From Temnopleurus reevesii (Eukaryota > Echinodermata > Echinoidea > Temnopleuroida > Temnopleuridae): a stretch of DNA of 25,365 bases. Under the pieces are notes generated by a model that was not told where the DNA came from, did not search any database, and saw only the letters and a program-made list of their open reading frames with translations. Of the stretch, positions 1 through 8,612 are shown one piece after another. The DNA lies in the NCBI GenBank assembly GCA_036244855.1, contig BQKZ01008668.1:1-25365 (forward strand), read 5' to 3'. Made by a program: the position numbers and the translations under genes. Position 1 is the stretch's first letter. Every line of letters starts with the position of its first letter.

Positions 1-69
1 AACCTCTTCGACTTATACTTCATTATTACTAATAGAATTCTAATTATACTTCATGTTATTTGTATAATT

Positions 70-870
70 TACGAATTAATGTATTCGATTATGTCCCAAA
101 GGTTCTGTCCTATAAATGCAGAATTGTGTCAATGTAATATGCAGTAAATTCTGTGTAAATTGTTAATATGCACAGCATCACATAAGATTTCTAAGGCACA
201 AAAGGGTACATGATTATTCCAATTAATATATTCGCCTATTACAAAGATTCTGTCCTATAAATCAAGAATTGTATCAATGAAATATGCAGTATATTCTGTG
301 TAAATTGTTAATATGCACAGCATGACATAAGATTTCTAAGACACAAAAGGTTACATGATCATTCCAATTAATGTATTCGGTTATGTCACAAAGAATCTGT
401 CCTATAAATGCAGCGTTGCATCAATATAATATGCAGTATATTCTGTGTAAATTTTTGATATGCTCAGCATCACATAAGATTTCTACGGCACAAAAGGGTA
501 CATGATTATTCCAATTAATGTATTCAGATGTCACATAGGTTCTGTCCTATAAATGCAGAATTGTGTCAATGTAATATGCAGTATATTCTGTGTAAATTTT
601 TAATATGCTCAGCATCACATGCGATTTCTACAGCGCAAAAGGGTACAAAGGATCTGTCCTATAAATCAAGAGTTGTCAATATAATATGCAGAATATTCTG
701 TGTAAATTGTTGATATGCTCAGCATTACATAAGATTTCCAAGGCAAAAAGGGTACATGATCATTCCAATGAATATATTCGGTTATGTCACATAGGTTATG
801 TCCTATAAATGCAGAATTGTATCAGTGTAATACTAGTATGCAGTATATTCTGTGTAATTTGATAAACGCA
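70..870. repeat. Tandem array of ~145-bp units, six copies
   Basis: The landmark TCTGTCCTATAAAT (or a one-base variant) starts at 104, 249, 396, 541, 653 and 797. Spacing is 145, 147, 145, 112 and 144, so the fifth unit carries a ~33-base deletion. Each unit also has an ATATGCAGTATATTCTGTGTAA block, a CAGCATCACATAAGATTTC block and an ATTCCAATTAATGTATTCGG-like block in the same order. Copies differ by many point changes, so the array is old. The short open frames over it run through repeat sequence and change frame between units; I treat it as non-coding satellite-like DNA. Confidence 0.85.
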
Positions 871-1138
871 AGATACATGTCCCATCACAACAATCGAATA
901 TATATAATGTGTATGATAACGCAATACCTCTTACAACTACACATAAAACACAAAAGATATATTTCAGTGCTATCAAATATTCGTTGTATAATGACACAAT
1001 ACCTTCTGAAACAAAATGCACAGTTCAATCTAAATGATATTCAAAGGCTAAAGATTAATATCAGTCCCTCTGTGACAGAGGCTCAGATAACATTTGTCAA
1101 ATTAAATTAAATCAAATCAAATCATTTTATTATAATAG
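871..1138. other. Unassigned AT-rich stretch
   Basis: No gene, RNA or repeat was recognised. A 108-codon frame enters from the tandem array on the left and ends at 1110. It is low in complexity and matches nothing I know. The right end is a run of ATCAA/TTATTATAA next to the MITE. Confidence 0.4.
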
Positions 1139-1541
1139 ACCACTTTCGTAATGTATTCAGATTTATTCACGTTTGCCATAAGACGAACATTGTATTCAAC
1201 TGTCAAAATGTATGGAGAGAACAAAAGTCAGAATGCTACTTGCATACATTAACGTTGCTAGGTTGGACAAACATTGTAGCTCGACCAACCTAGCAACAAC
1301 CAATGTATGTTATACACATTACTTCTATTGAAATAAGATTACTTTATAGCAGCTGAACAAATAGTTTGTCATTGTGTGCTTGACAAACATTGTAGCTTGA
1401 CCAACCTAGCAACAACGAATGTATGTTATACACATTACTTCTATTGAAATAAGATTATTTCATATCAGCTGAACAAATAAGTTGTCATTGTGTGCTTGTC
1501 AAAGAAGCGTGCATAAAATTTGAATACATTACGAAAGTGGT
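1139..1541. mobile_element. 403-bp non-autonomous DNA transposon (MITE) with 21-bp perfect TIRs
   Basis: The 21-mer ACCACTTTCGTAATGTATTCA at 1139-1159 recurs as its exact reverse complement at 1521-1541. Similarity continues inward for about 15 more bases with mismatches. Inside is a foldback: GTTGCTAGGTTGG at 1254-1266 pairs with CCAACCTAGCAAC at 1285-1297. A 116-bp segment beginning GACAAACATTGTAGC is duplicated head to tail (1266 and 1382). No coding capacity. The flanks (TATAATAG left, ATATTC right) do not give a clean target-site duplication, so the superfamily is uncertain. Confidence 0.8.
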
Positions 1542-2486
1542 ATATTCTTTCGAAGATTTAAACATATACCAAATCATGAATAAGGATAGTAATATAAAAA
1601 AAAACGAAATGAAAACGAGGCCAGCAAAGAATCAAAGCTTGTTCAAAAGGCTGACCGCTGTGAGGAATAGCTTACACTAATAATATATACATTATATATA
1701 TATTTACAGTTTTAGGCTGTCATGGCCGTGAGCCGTATAATCATATACACATAAACAATATATTGTATTTACAGATGTCGATCAGAAATAAATAACAAAA
1801 GACAGGCTAACAAAACCTACGTAAATGTTCAACTTATGTTCATTCTACCATCCCATTGGTCAGAAATCTGTACGTATGCTGATCGCCAGACGAATTCAGC
1901 GTTAGCTCAGCACGTCCCTTGCAGATTTCTGCGCATAGGGATCGTGAAATAAATTCAATCACACTGGTGATATGTACTTTTTCTCTTTAGACATATGTGT
2001 GATTGAACTAATTTAATCTTTAATGACTTTCTTAAATGATAATGTACAAGTTATTATGACAGAAATAGAAAATGCATTTTGGCCGATTTTTTAACGAGGG
2101 GTTGCTTTACTCACTTGCAGAAGACACTCAATGACGGATAGGCAGGTTGGTTTTGAAAAGTGTTGATTTGGCGTCATATAAATTGTATATATATTATTCT
2201 TACTATTATTATTACTGTAATAATGATAATTATTATTATTATTAATATCATAGTAATTATTATAGAAATGATTCCCCTGAATTAATAATAAACTTAATGC
2301 AATGAATGGCAAACACAGACGCAACAATAATGTAAACGAATGTAATACACAAGGTGCTATTTACAAGGGTGGCATTGGAGACTGGTATGGTGCTTGTTAC
2401 TATTGTCCGAATGAAATGATTTATTTATTTATTCATTAATTTATTCATCTTTCTTCAAAACATACACAATGATCATAATGATAGAT
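1542..2486. other. Unassigned, AT-rich intergenic or intronic DNA
   Basis: No gene or recognised repeat. It holds an ATAT run near 1682-1702 and an imperfect ATT/AAT trinucleotide stretch at about 2195-2290. Open frames here (for example 2091-2327, minus) are asparagine/tyrosine runs produced by the AT-rich triplets. Confidence 0.5.
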
Positions 2487-2580
2487 GCAATTTATACAGC
2501 GCTCGTACCCACTCTGCAGAGTGCTCAAGGCGCTTTGCATTATTACTACCCTGGCTTTAGCCCGGCGTACATACATTGTA
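2487..2580. repeat. Interspersed repeat fragment with paired AGCGCT / GGCGCTTTGC motifs
   Basis: A tract reads ATTTATACAGCGCT, then a short GC-richer middle, GGCGCTTTGCATTATTA, and a CTGGCTTTAGCCCGG palindrome. The TTATATAGCGCTT ... CAAAGCGCT core recurs at about 20259-20290. I recognise this arrangement as a common dispersed repeat in marine deuterostome genomes, but cannot name the family with certainty. Confidence 0.45.
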
Positions 2581-3103
2581 TAATGAACAATTTACAAGTG
2601 TAAAGCTGTACAGTAATAACTTGCAGATGTTGGAAGAAAGATGAAGTGACCGGAGCAAAGCTTGAAAGTAGGTCCCTCGCATCAGAAAGTATATTATATG
2701 GCCTAATATATTATGAATAAGTACATAACAAAGAAAATTTGTAGCCAGCACACAGGCTACTTACTCGACTTATTCCGAACACCATGTATCCTTTTATATT
2801 GATAAAACAGCAATTACAACATTTTGTCTGATATACGCTAGACATGCTAGAGACAGGCACAGCAAACATGATAGCAGTCACTGACGGGAGGCTACAGTGA
2901 CTGGTATCATTCACGCCCCGTGGGGGTGGGGAGGGGCGGACCCAGGATTAGAGTTATGGGAGGGGGAAGCTTTGAAGTCGGGTCCACATGTCTTAAAATC
3001 ATGTTTACGCGCATAGGTATGTTAATTGAGGCGTATATTGTCAGAGTGATACGTGCGAAAAGGCTTGATGATTTATAATACACGCATAGAAATCAACCAA
3101 GCA

Positions 3104-3140
<37 letters not shown>

Positions 3141-3436
3141 AACACACACACAGACACATGCACATATGCTACAATAGTTCGACATTTTCCATATGAGTGA
3201 AACAATGTAATGTGTAGTGAACAAGCTAAAATCTCTCTCTTGCTCTCTCTTCTTATAGGCTTTATCTTTTTAGTTTGTCCTGCATAGCCCATACACAGTT
3301 GAATTTAAAAAGTTTACAATTAACATAACACGAACAATGATGAACATGCCATCCGGATCAGTAGTATTTCAGATTATAAGGATTCTTTTTTTAGAGAGCG
3401 CTTTGTAATCCTCTCGATTTACTTTTCTTTCCACAG
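2581..3436. other. Unassigned stretch with G-rich block and CA microsatellite
   Basis: No gene recognised. A G-rich block (about 2917-2980) contains GGGGAGGGGCGGACCCAGG, which looks like a worn fragment of a dispersed repeat. The (CA)n tract at 3103-3158 is listed separately. The right end is a pyrimidine-rich tract leading into the possible exon. Confidence 0.4.
3103..3158. repeat. (CA)n microsatellite
   Basis: About 56 bases of CA dinucleotides broken by single-base interruptions (CAAA, CAGA). Confidence 0.95.
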
Positions 3437-3533
3437 TGCTGCCAGACCGAAAGAGAGTGCGACCCCGAGAATTCACAGGCGCTCTTCTGTGCGAAGATAT
3501 GATCACGCCATCTACCGGTCAGGCTCGTATTGG
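3437..3533 (+). other. Possible isolated internal exon, 97 bp
   Basis: A pyrimidine tract ending CTTTCCACAG (3' splice site) comes immediately before 3437, and a GTAAGA donor follows 3533. The 97 bases between are clearly more GC-rich than their flanks. Two plus-strand frames are open across it. The frame beginning at 3439 reads 31 codons with PREFTGALLCEDMITPSTGQ in the middle. The frame beginning at 3438 reads 32 codons with YDHAIYRSGSYW at its end and stays open to a stop shortly after the donor. I recognise no domain, and no partner exon is visible within the window. Chance splice-like signals are common, so this is a weak call. Confidence 0.25.
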
Positions 3534-3713
3534 GTAAGACCACTGGGTGCAAAGAAATTATGAAGCCGTTCAGTATCTGAACTAGATCAGTAGCAATATC
3601 CGATTATATGGCGTCATGTTTTTGCGAGTCATTCAGAGTGTGAGTATGAAGTGAGGCGATAAAGAGCGAAATGTTTGCATTTATTGATTATGGAGAACGT
3701 TTAAATGTATACT

Positions 3714-4290
3714 CCTGTAGTTTGTAAGTGAAATTTTGAATTAAATGTCTATCATAAGCTTCCAAGTAGCATCGATCATGTCTATCATGGAAGCGATTTC
3801 ATTTTCCCTTTTCTACAAACATGATTCTGAATTAAAAATAAATGATGTATTCAAATTTCATGCAGAGTAAATTTGACTGATGCAATAAAAAGTGAACAAT
3901 GTGCATGTACTTGATCGTGCTAGTGTTTCTACAGAGTTAAGCATTTAGCAGGTTTTTCGCGTGTAGTCAGTTTGTAAGAAAAACTGTTGAATTTGTTGTC
4001 AATCACCAGCTTTCAAGCTGTGTTCATGTCTGAAGCCGAATTGATGTAGTTTTGAATTAAAACTTAGTTTAATCTTCTGCAGAGATAAGTAATAGTAGAT
4101 TGTGTGTGTGTATTCAGTATGTAAGAAAAAACCGAATTGATGTAATTTTGAATTAAAACTTAATTCAATCTTTATTCAGTTTGTAAGACAAATGTTGAAT
4201 TTGTAAGTCAATCATAAGCTTTAAAGTTATGTTCATGTCGAATTGAATTAATTTTGAATTGATGTTATTTTGAATTAAAACTTTCATCTT
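3714..4290. repeat. Diverged tandem repeat downstream of the TRIM-like gene
   Basis: Variants of CAGTTTGTAAG start near 3719, 3969, 4117 and 4178. TTTTGAATTAAAACTTA-like blocks occur near 3734, 4051, 4146 and 4268. ATCATAAGCTT / ATCACCAGCTTTCAAG and TTCATGTC occur between them. The order is kept, but units differ in length and carry deletions. It lies just beyond the stop codon of the minus-strand gene and would form its 3' untranslated or downstream region. Confidence 0.55.
4171..4176 (-). terminator. Candidate poly(A) signal for the TRIM-like gene
   Basis: TTTATT on the plus strand is AATAAA on the gene's strand, about 250 bases after the stop codon. This is a plausible distance, but the region is AT-rich, so a chance hexamer is possible. 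Confidence 0.3.
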
Positions 4291-4426
4291 CTGCAGATAT
4301 AGGCAAGCTGTTTATATCGAATCAAATCGTGCAAGTAATAATCATAATCTGCATTGGGATTGAAAGGAAGATACTGAAATGATTGCCAACACGTCAAGTT
4401 AAATGTGAACGCTGGGCAAATAAGCT

Positions 4427-6235
4427 TTAGAAGCTGAACACCTTCTTGAATAGAAGAATGTTGTCACCATCAGAAGCTATGATGGAACCCGATGACGTCA
4501 TCATCACGCGAGATCCTACAAGGTGACTCAATCTATCTGTCTCCTCCGTCAGTCTGGTTGATAGAGAGAATGATGCGACTCTTCTTTTCTTCATATCACC
4601 TCCACTCATCACCTGATCAATCACACACGTCTTGTGCTCATCATCTGACGTCACGACGTAGATATCATCCGTCACAGGATCGATGCAGGCATTGTGGATG
4701 ATACCACTGTGGATGATTTCCCTCTGATCACCCTCTCTGTCGATGATGATTATTCTGTGATCTTGCGGTATGGGTTGAGCGATGATGTGACCTGATGATA
4801 GCACACCAAGCATCACTATCTCCTCTTTACACGTGATCGTATGGGTGATCTTACCATCAGCTGGATTGATGACGTATATCTTAGATTGACACAACTCAGC
4901 AGCGATGATCATCCCATCCGGGTCAGCAGCAACATCTACCCATGTGGGATCACGCGTCGTGTTCCTGGGTATTGTGACGTCATTGATCAGCTTCCATCGT
5001 CTGTCATGTCTGTCATACACACTGATGCATCCGGTCAAACTGTCTCCTGTGCAACCTCTGAGTGATTTACCGCATACCACCTTACCATTCAACGTGTCGC
5101 TTGATGTGATGAATGACGTATTACTCCCGTTTATAACTCTCTGGATGTGTTTCGTGTTCATATCTAACGTGTATGTGTGATGACTCCCTCTAAGTCCATC
5201 TGTAATGATCACCTTGCTTTCATCTATGAATCCTACAATCATAGGGAATGTGATATCATCAGTCACATTGATTGTATCAACAAGCTTCCACTCCCCATCA
5301 TACCCATCAACCCTCCCATTATACTTCTCCCTCCCAGCACCCTTCACAAACCTCACACCTGACACAGTATCAGTGACACGTTTCACCCGACCCTCATCTA
5401 GTGGCTTCTTTAGTACATCAGACACTGATGTGTTCACACGATGCCCATCTTTGATTACATTATTATCTTCCGCGATTGTTTTGTCGATTCTCTGTATTGC
5501 ATTCTCTACCGATTTCGCGTGATCTTTCCACGCTTTCTCCAGCACGCTTATCTTTCTCTCTGTCTCCTCGGCAATGTTTGTGACGTCACAATGAAGATCG
5601 CGTTGTTTCTTGTCAATGGGTTCTCGTCTATGCCTTGCATTGGTGCGGTTGGCTTCAAGTCGCTCCTTTCTTTTGACATCGTTCTCTTGAATCTGTTCAT
5701 TCAACTTGCGAATCTTCTCTCGTAATTCACGATTCTTCTCATCAGTCTCATGGTTGATTTTGTCTTCGTCTTCCTTTTCTCGTACTTGATCTTCTTTCCT
5801 TGCGTCATCGATCACCGAATCGATTTCATTTTTCACCACTGTGAGATGATCGTCTGCGTCGCTTCTACACTGGTTGATCTGACGGCCGTAAGCTTGACAT
5901 TGCTGCAACTTGTCCCTTGCTTTTTCCTTCAAATCATTGAGCTTTTCTTTATTTTCGGACAGTGCTACGTCTATATCCTTAAGTTTACATTCCTTGTGAC
6001 GATGATCTATTGAAGCGCACAAATGACATATAGCTACTTTATCTCTTACACAATATAATTTAACTCTCTCACTTTCATGGTTACGTTTATCACAAAACCG
6101 ATATGACATAGCTTTTCTTGCCTTCTCAATGCATTCATTGCATAGTCTTTTTTTCTCAACCACGTTGTAAGTGAGGGTGTTGATCTCGTCACATCCGGCA
6201 CCCTGACAGACTTCCGGTGCGAATCTCTCTGCCAT
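4427..6235 (-). CDS. B-box zinc-finger, coiled-coil, beta-propeller protein (TRIM-like), 602 aa
   Basis: Residues 10-35 hold an incomplete first zinc-binding cluster (C10, C15, C32, C35). Residues 48-83 form a B-box type 2 finger (C48, H53, C62, C70, C73, H78, H80, C83). Residues ~93-262 are highly charged heptad-like sequence typical of a coiled coil. Residues ~310-600 show repeated strand-turn patterns resembling the NHL/beta-propeller C-termini of TRIM2/3/32-type proteins. Known TRIM proteins of this type act as oligomeric scaffolds or ubiquitin ligases; no N-terminal RING is present here, so ligase activity is not supported unless a RING lies on an upstream exon. The start was chosen at 6235 because it has a strong context (A at -3, G at +4) and the zinc cluster follows. 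The frame stays open for 173 more codons upstream, but these are Ser/Leu/Pro runs read from a polypyrimidine tract. The coding exon is uninterrupted to a TAA stop, with no frameshift. It is one of a family expanded in sea urchins; the exact member is not recognised. Confidence 0.9.
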   Translation of the reverse strand: MAERFAPEVCQGAGCDEINTLTYNVVEKKRLCNECIEKARKAMSYRFCDKRNHESERVKLYCVRDKVAICHLCASIDHRHKECKLKDIDVALSENKEKLNDLKEKARDKLQQCQAYGRQINQCRSDADDHLTVVKNEIDSVIDDARKEDQVREKEDEDKINHETDEKNRELREKIRKLNEQIQENDVKRKERLEANRTNARHRREPIDKKQRDLHCDVTNIAEETERKISVLEKAWKDHAKSVENAIQRIDKTIAEDNNVIKDGHRVNTSVSDVLKKPLDEGRVKRVTDTVSGVRFVKGAGREKYNGRVDGYDGEWKLVDTINVTDDITFPMIVGFIDESKVIITDGLRGSHHTYTLDMNTKHIQRVINGSNTSFITSSDTLNGKVVCGKSLRGCTGDSLTGCISVYDRHDRRWKLINDVTIPRNTTRDPTWVDVAADPDGMIIAAELCQSKIYVINPADGKITHTITCKEEIVMLGVLSSGHIIAQPIPQDHRIIIIDREGDQREIIHSGIIHNACIDPVTDDIYVVTSDDEHKTCVIDQVMSGGDMKKRRVASFSLSTRLTEETDRLSHLVGSRVMMTSSGSIIASDGDNILLFKKVFSF

Positions 6236-6240
6236 GATGA

Positions 6241-6262
6241 CCTGATGGGAGAGGAGCAAGAG
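6241..6262 (-). other. Predicted 3' splice site before the TRIM-like start codon
   Basis: On the gene's strand the sequence reads CTCCTCTCCCATCAG then GTCATC and ATG. The AG corresponds to 6243-6242, so the exon would begin at 6241, six bases before the ATG. The very long pyrimidine tract upstream fits an intron end, with a non-coding or short coding first exon further upstream (higher coordinates) that I cannot place. Confidence 0.5.
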
Positions 6263-6625
6263 AGAGAGGGGAAGAGAGAGGGGACATGGAGGGAGGAGAA
6301 AGAGAGAGAGAGAGAGAGAGGCATGGAGGGAGGAGAAGGGAGAGAGAGAGGGGAGAGAGAAGGGAGAAAGGGGGAAGAGGGAGAAAGGGGAGAGAGAACA
6401 GGGAAAGGGGGAAGAGAAAGAGAGGGGAAGAGAGAAGGGGGAGAGGGGGAGAGAGAGAGAGAAAGAGAGAGTGGGAGGGAGAGAGAGGGGGAAAGTAAGA
6501 GAGAGAATGGGAGAGGGAAAAGGGGAGAGGGGGAGAGAGAGAGAGAGAGAGAGAGGGGAAAAGAGAGAGAGAGATAGGGAGAAAGGGAGAGAGAGAGAGC
6601 GAAATAAAGAGAGAGAGAGGGGGTA
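6242..6625. repeat. Long (GA)-rich polypurine tract
   Basis: About 380 bases of almost pure purine (G/A) on the plus strand, so polypyrimidine on the TRIM-like gene's strand. It mixes GAGAGA runs with GGGA blocks. Similar GA tracts followed by the same unique sequence recur near 12540-12600 and 20583-20680, so this tract is part of a dispersed composite repeat and not private to the gene. The reading frames over it are low-complexity artefacts. Confidence 0.9.
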
Positions 6626-6760
6626 GAATACTTTTGTTGAAGAAATAATATGAAGGCCAATACGCAGAATCGGGCTATCATTAAATATATAAGTAACATT
6701 TTGTACGATAATTTCTATCTCTGGAATTACCCACAATGCATCGTGCAGGTACATTATCTG
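6626..6760 (+). repeat. Fragment of the ~2-kb repeat unit (blocks T-U)
   Basis: TGAAGAAATAATATG, CCAATACGCAGAATCGG and TTTCTATCTCTGGAATTACC occur here in the same order as at 12604-12720 (and partly at 20694-20726 and 21955-21975). It is a solo copy outside the tandem array, joined to the GA tract just as in the array. Confidence 0.75.
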
Positions 6761-7885
6761 CAGTGATTGTGTATTGATCTAGCGATCGCTTTACGTCTTG
6801 GTTGTTTAACTCTTTCACTCCGTAATTTCAGTTTCCAAATTTCCTTATATCAGTACGGAATTAGAATGCAGGGAATTGGGGAAAAATATGGAATACATAG
6901 GGAAAGCATTGTAAGCTTTTACTTTATGTTCAAGAGCATACAAAAGTACGAATATTTTTTATCCTTGAGACCTCCCCTATCAAAATATGTATAATTTTGC
7001 CATGTAACAAACAATATAACATGTGACATGTGACGTCACATATATCCTTGTTTGTTTACAGTGGCGTCAGCAAGCCGGTTTCACCCGCTATCCGTACAAT
7101 AGCACTATTTCTCTCGCGCCGCTTACACCGGCCCGCATTAGCCAGCGAAAGAGCTAAGAAGTATTTCACCGTCTTATTTTACTTTATTTGTCCAATATCT
7201 TATTGATTTTGATTCCCCTCATTTGACAATTAATTTTGGACATGCGCAGTGCGCTTCTGTCAGACCTTCAAGATTCCGAATCTGAATCGCGATTTGAAAC
7301 ACCTCTCACTCATTGCAAGAGACAAAAGATTTGGAATAAAGTAAACAACTTCACTTTAGCGATCACACTAGCTAGTAGCCTTTATAAAGGCTTACTCGCG
7401 GCTGCAATCGTCAGTAGAATATTTACAATTGTTGCAGGAAGCGAGTCTGTGGGCCTTAGACAAGCCATGCAGATAATCGCGGACTCCTCGAACGCCTTTA
7501 CTCACAAGACCGAAGTGACGTCATTTCGAGAGCGCTACTGATTGATCAATTCCTTCAGATAGGCACAAATACACATGGCAATTCTGGCAATGGCAATTCA
7601 AAATGTACGCAGAATTTTCATGGCCGAAATACAAACGTCTGGATAAAAACCTCGCCGCTGACGCGTCTCGTGGTCTGGATAGCAGCTGTTCTCGTTGACA
7701 GCCGTTTATAGGGCTATATTGCAGCACAGTGTTTTGCATACAGCGATTAAGAGGCCTCGGCTAGAGGCTAAATAGCTAGCTGCACACAAAATAAGTTTTC
7801 TCCTGTCTTATTCTGATGAGAAATGTCTTTCACGCTTCGTACAATGATGGGGGAGTTACTTTCTTTTCTGTCCAGGAAGCTATTA
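6761..7885. other. Unassigned stretch with CRE-like palindromes
   Basis: No gene confidently seen. It contains a perfect palindrome TGTGACGTCACA at 7029-7040 and another TGACGTCA at about 7516-7523 (CREB/ATF-type sites). A GC-richer patch follows at about 7060-7160. A 99-codon frame begins at the ATG at 7242 and ends at 7541, with a hydrophobic middle (FTLAITLASSLYKGLLAAA). It has no recognised domain and no other support, so I do not call it a gene. Confidence 0.4.
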
Positions 7886-8035
7886 GGGACCTTTAGCATA
7901 CAAGACGGGAGTGTCGATCACAACGTTAGATCTAAGGTCCATTCAAGAAGTAGCGTTGTGTTGGTGCACCCTTCTGGAACAGACCTTAGAGCTAACGTTG
8001 TGATCAGCCCTTCCGTCTTCTATGCTAAAGGTCCC
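7886..8035. mobile_element. 150-bp foldback MITE
   Basis: The left arm (7886-7949), beginning GGGACCTTTAGCATA, is the inverted copy of the right arm (7972-8035), ending TATGCTAAAGGTCCC. Arms of ~64 bases match at roughly 80-85 percent and leave a ~22-base loop. Flanks are TTA on the left and AAA on the right, possibly a decayed 3-bp target duplication as in PIF/Harbinger, but this is not certain. Confidence 0.8.
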
Positions 8036-8357
8036 AAATGTGAAAGCTTCAACGGAGTTGTAACACGATATAAACGATCTTCGTATAAAAATTGGGTCAT
8101 AGATTATAGATCCATACGGCAGATATTCAACTTTGCGGACACAAAAATCACAAGCCGGTTCCCATTTGAATTGCATTACAAATGACCATTGAATTTGCGC
8201 CCAACTTAGTTCACGGAAATACTGTATATCTTGTTTTGTTTACTTTGTCCAAATTCCTTTGTCCCTTCTGCGAACGCTGAATAACAGTGATTTTCCGATG
8301 CGATTAAAAGCATTTTGAATTCATTGTTCTAACGCCCCTTATGTCTGTGACGATAAG
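8036..8357 (+). repeat. Tandem-unit copy a, block P
   Basis: Matches 11090-11305 and 14851-14965. Shared landmarks are GTGAAAGCTTCAACGGAGTT, CACAAAAATCACAAGCC, TTTGTTTACTTTGTCC, TTTGTCCCTTCTGCGAAC and GCCCC..ATGTCTGTGACG. The last nine bases, GACGATAAG at 8349-8357, are the left copy of the foldback element's target duplication. Confidence 0.8.
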
Positions 8358-8612
8358 GGTGACACGAAATATGCTCCTGCGACAAATGCTCCGAAGACAA
8401 CTGCTCCGAAAAATGCGACAAATACTCCGTGACATTTGCTCCGGCGACAAATGCTACCCCGACATTTGCTCCCTCGACATTTGCTACTGCGACATTTGCT
8501 CCCCCGACATTTGCTCCTGCGACATTTGCTCCCCCAACATTTGCTCCCCCGACATTTACTCCTGCGACATTTGCTCCGGCGATAGATGCTCCGAATATGC
8601 GACAATTGCTCC
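8358..8612 (+). repeat. Left arm of the foldback element: 15-bp tandem repeats
   Basis: GACATTTGCTCCNNC-type units start every 15 bases from 8431 to 8581 (11 units in exact register), preceded by looser GACAAATGCTCC variants. Because 15 is a multiple of 3, the arm reads open in several frames and yields false pentapeptide-like proteins such as (N-V-x-G-A)n on the minus strand. Confidence 0.95.

Noticed and set aside
784..1110. 108-codon frame at the end of the ~145-bp array
   Set aside because: It begins within the tandem repeat, has skewed AT-driven composition and no recognised features.
3103..3158. CA and GA tracts as CRISPR-like or promoter structures
   Set aside because: They are simple microsatellites without spacers or conserved repeats.
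6236..6754. 173-codon N-terminal extension of the TRIM-like gene, and arginine/glutamate-rich frames on the other strand
   Set aside because: Mostly low-complexity readings of a polypurine/polypyrimidine repeat. A 3' splice site lies between the extension and the zinc-binding region.
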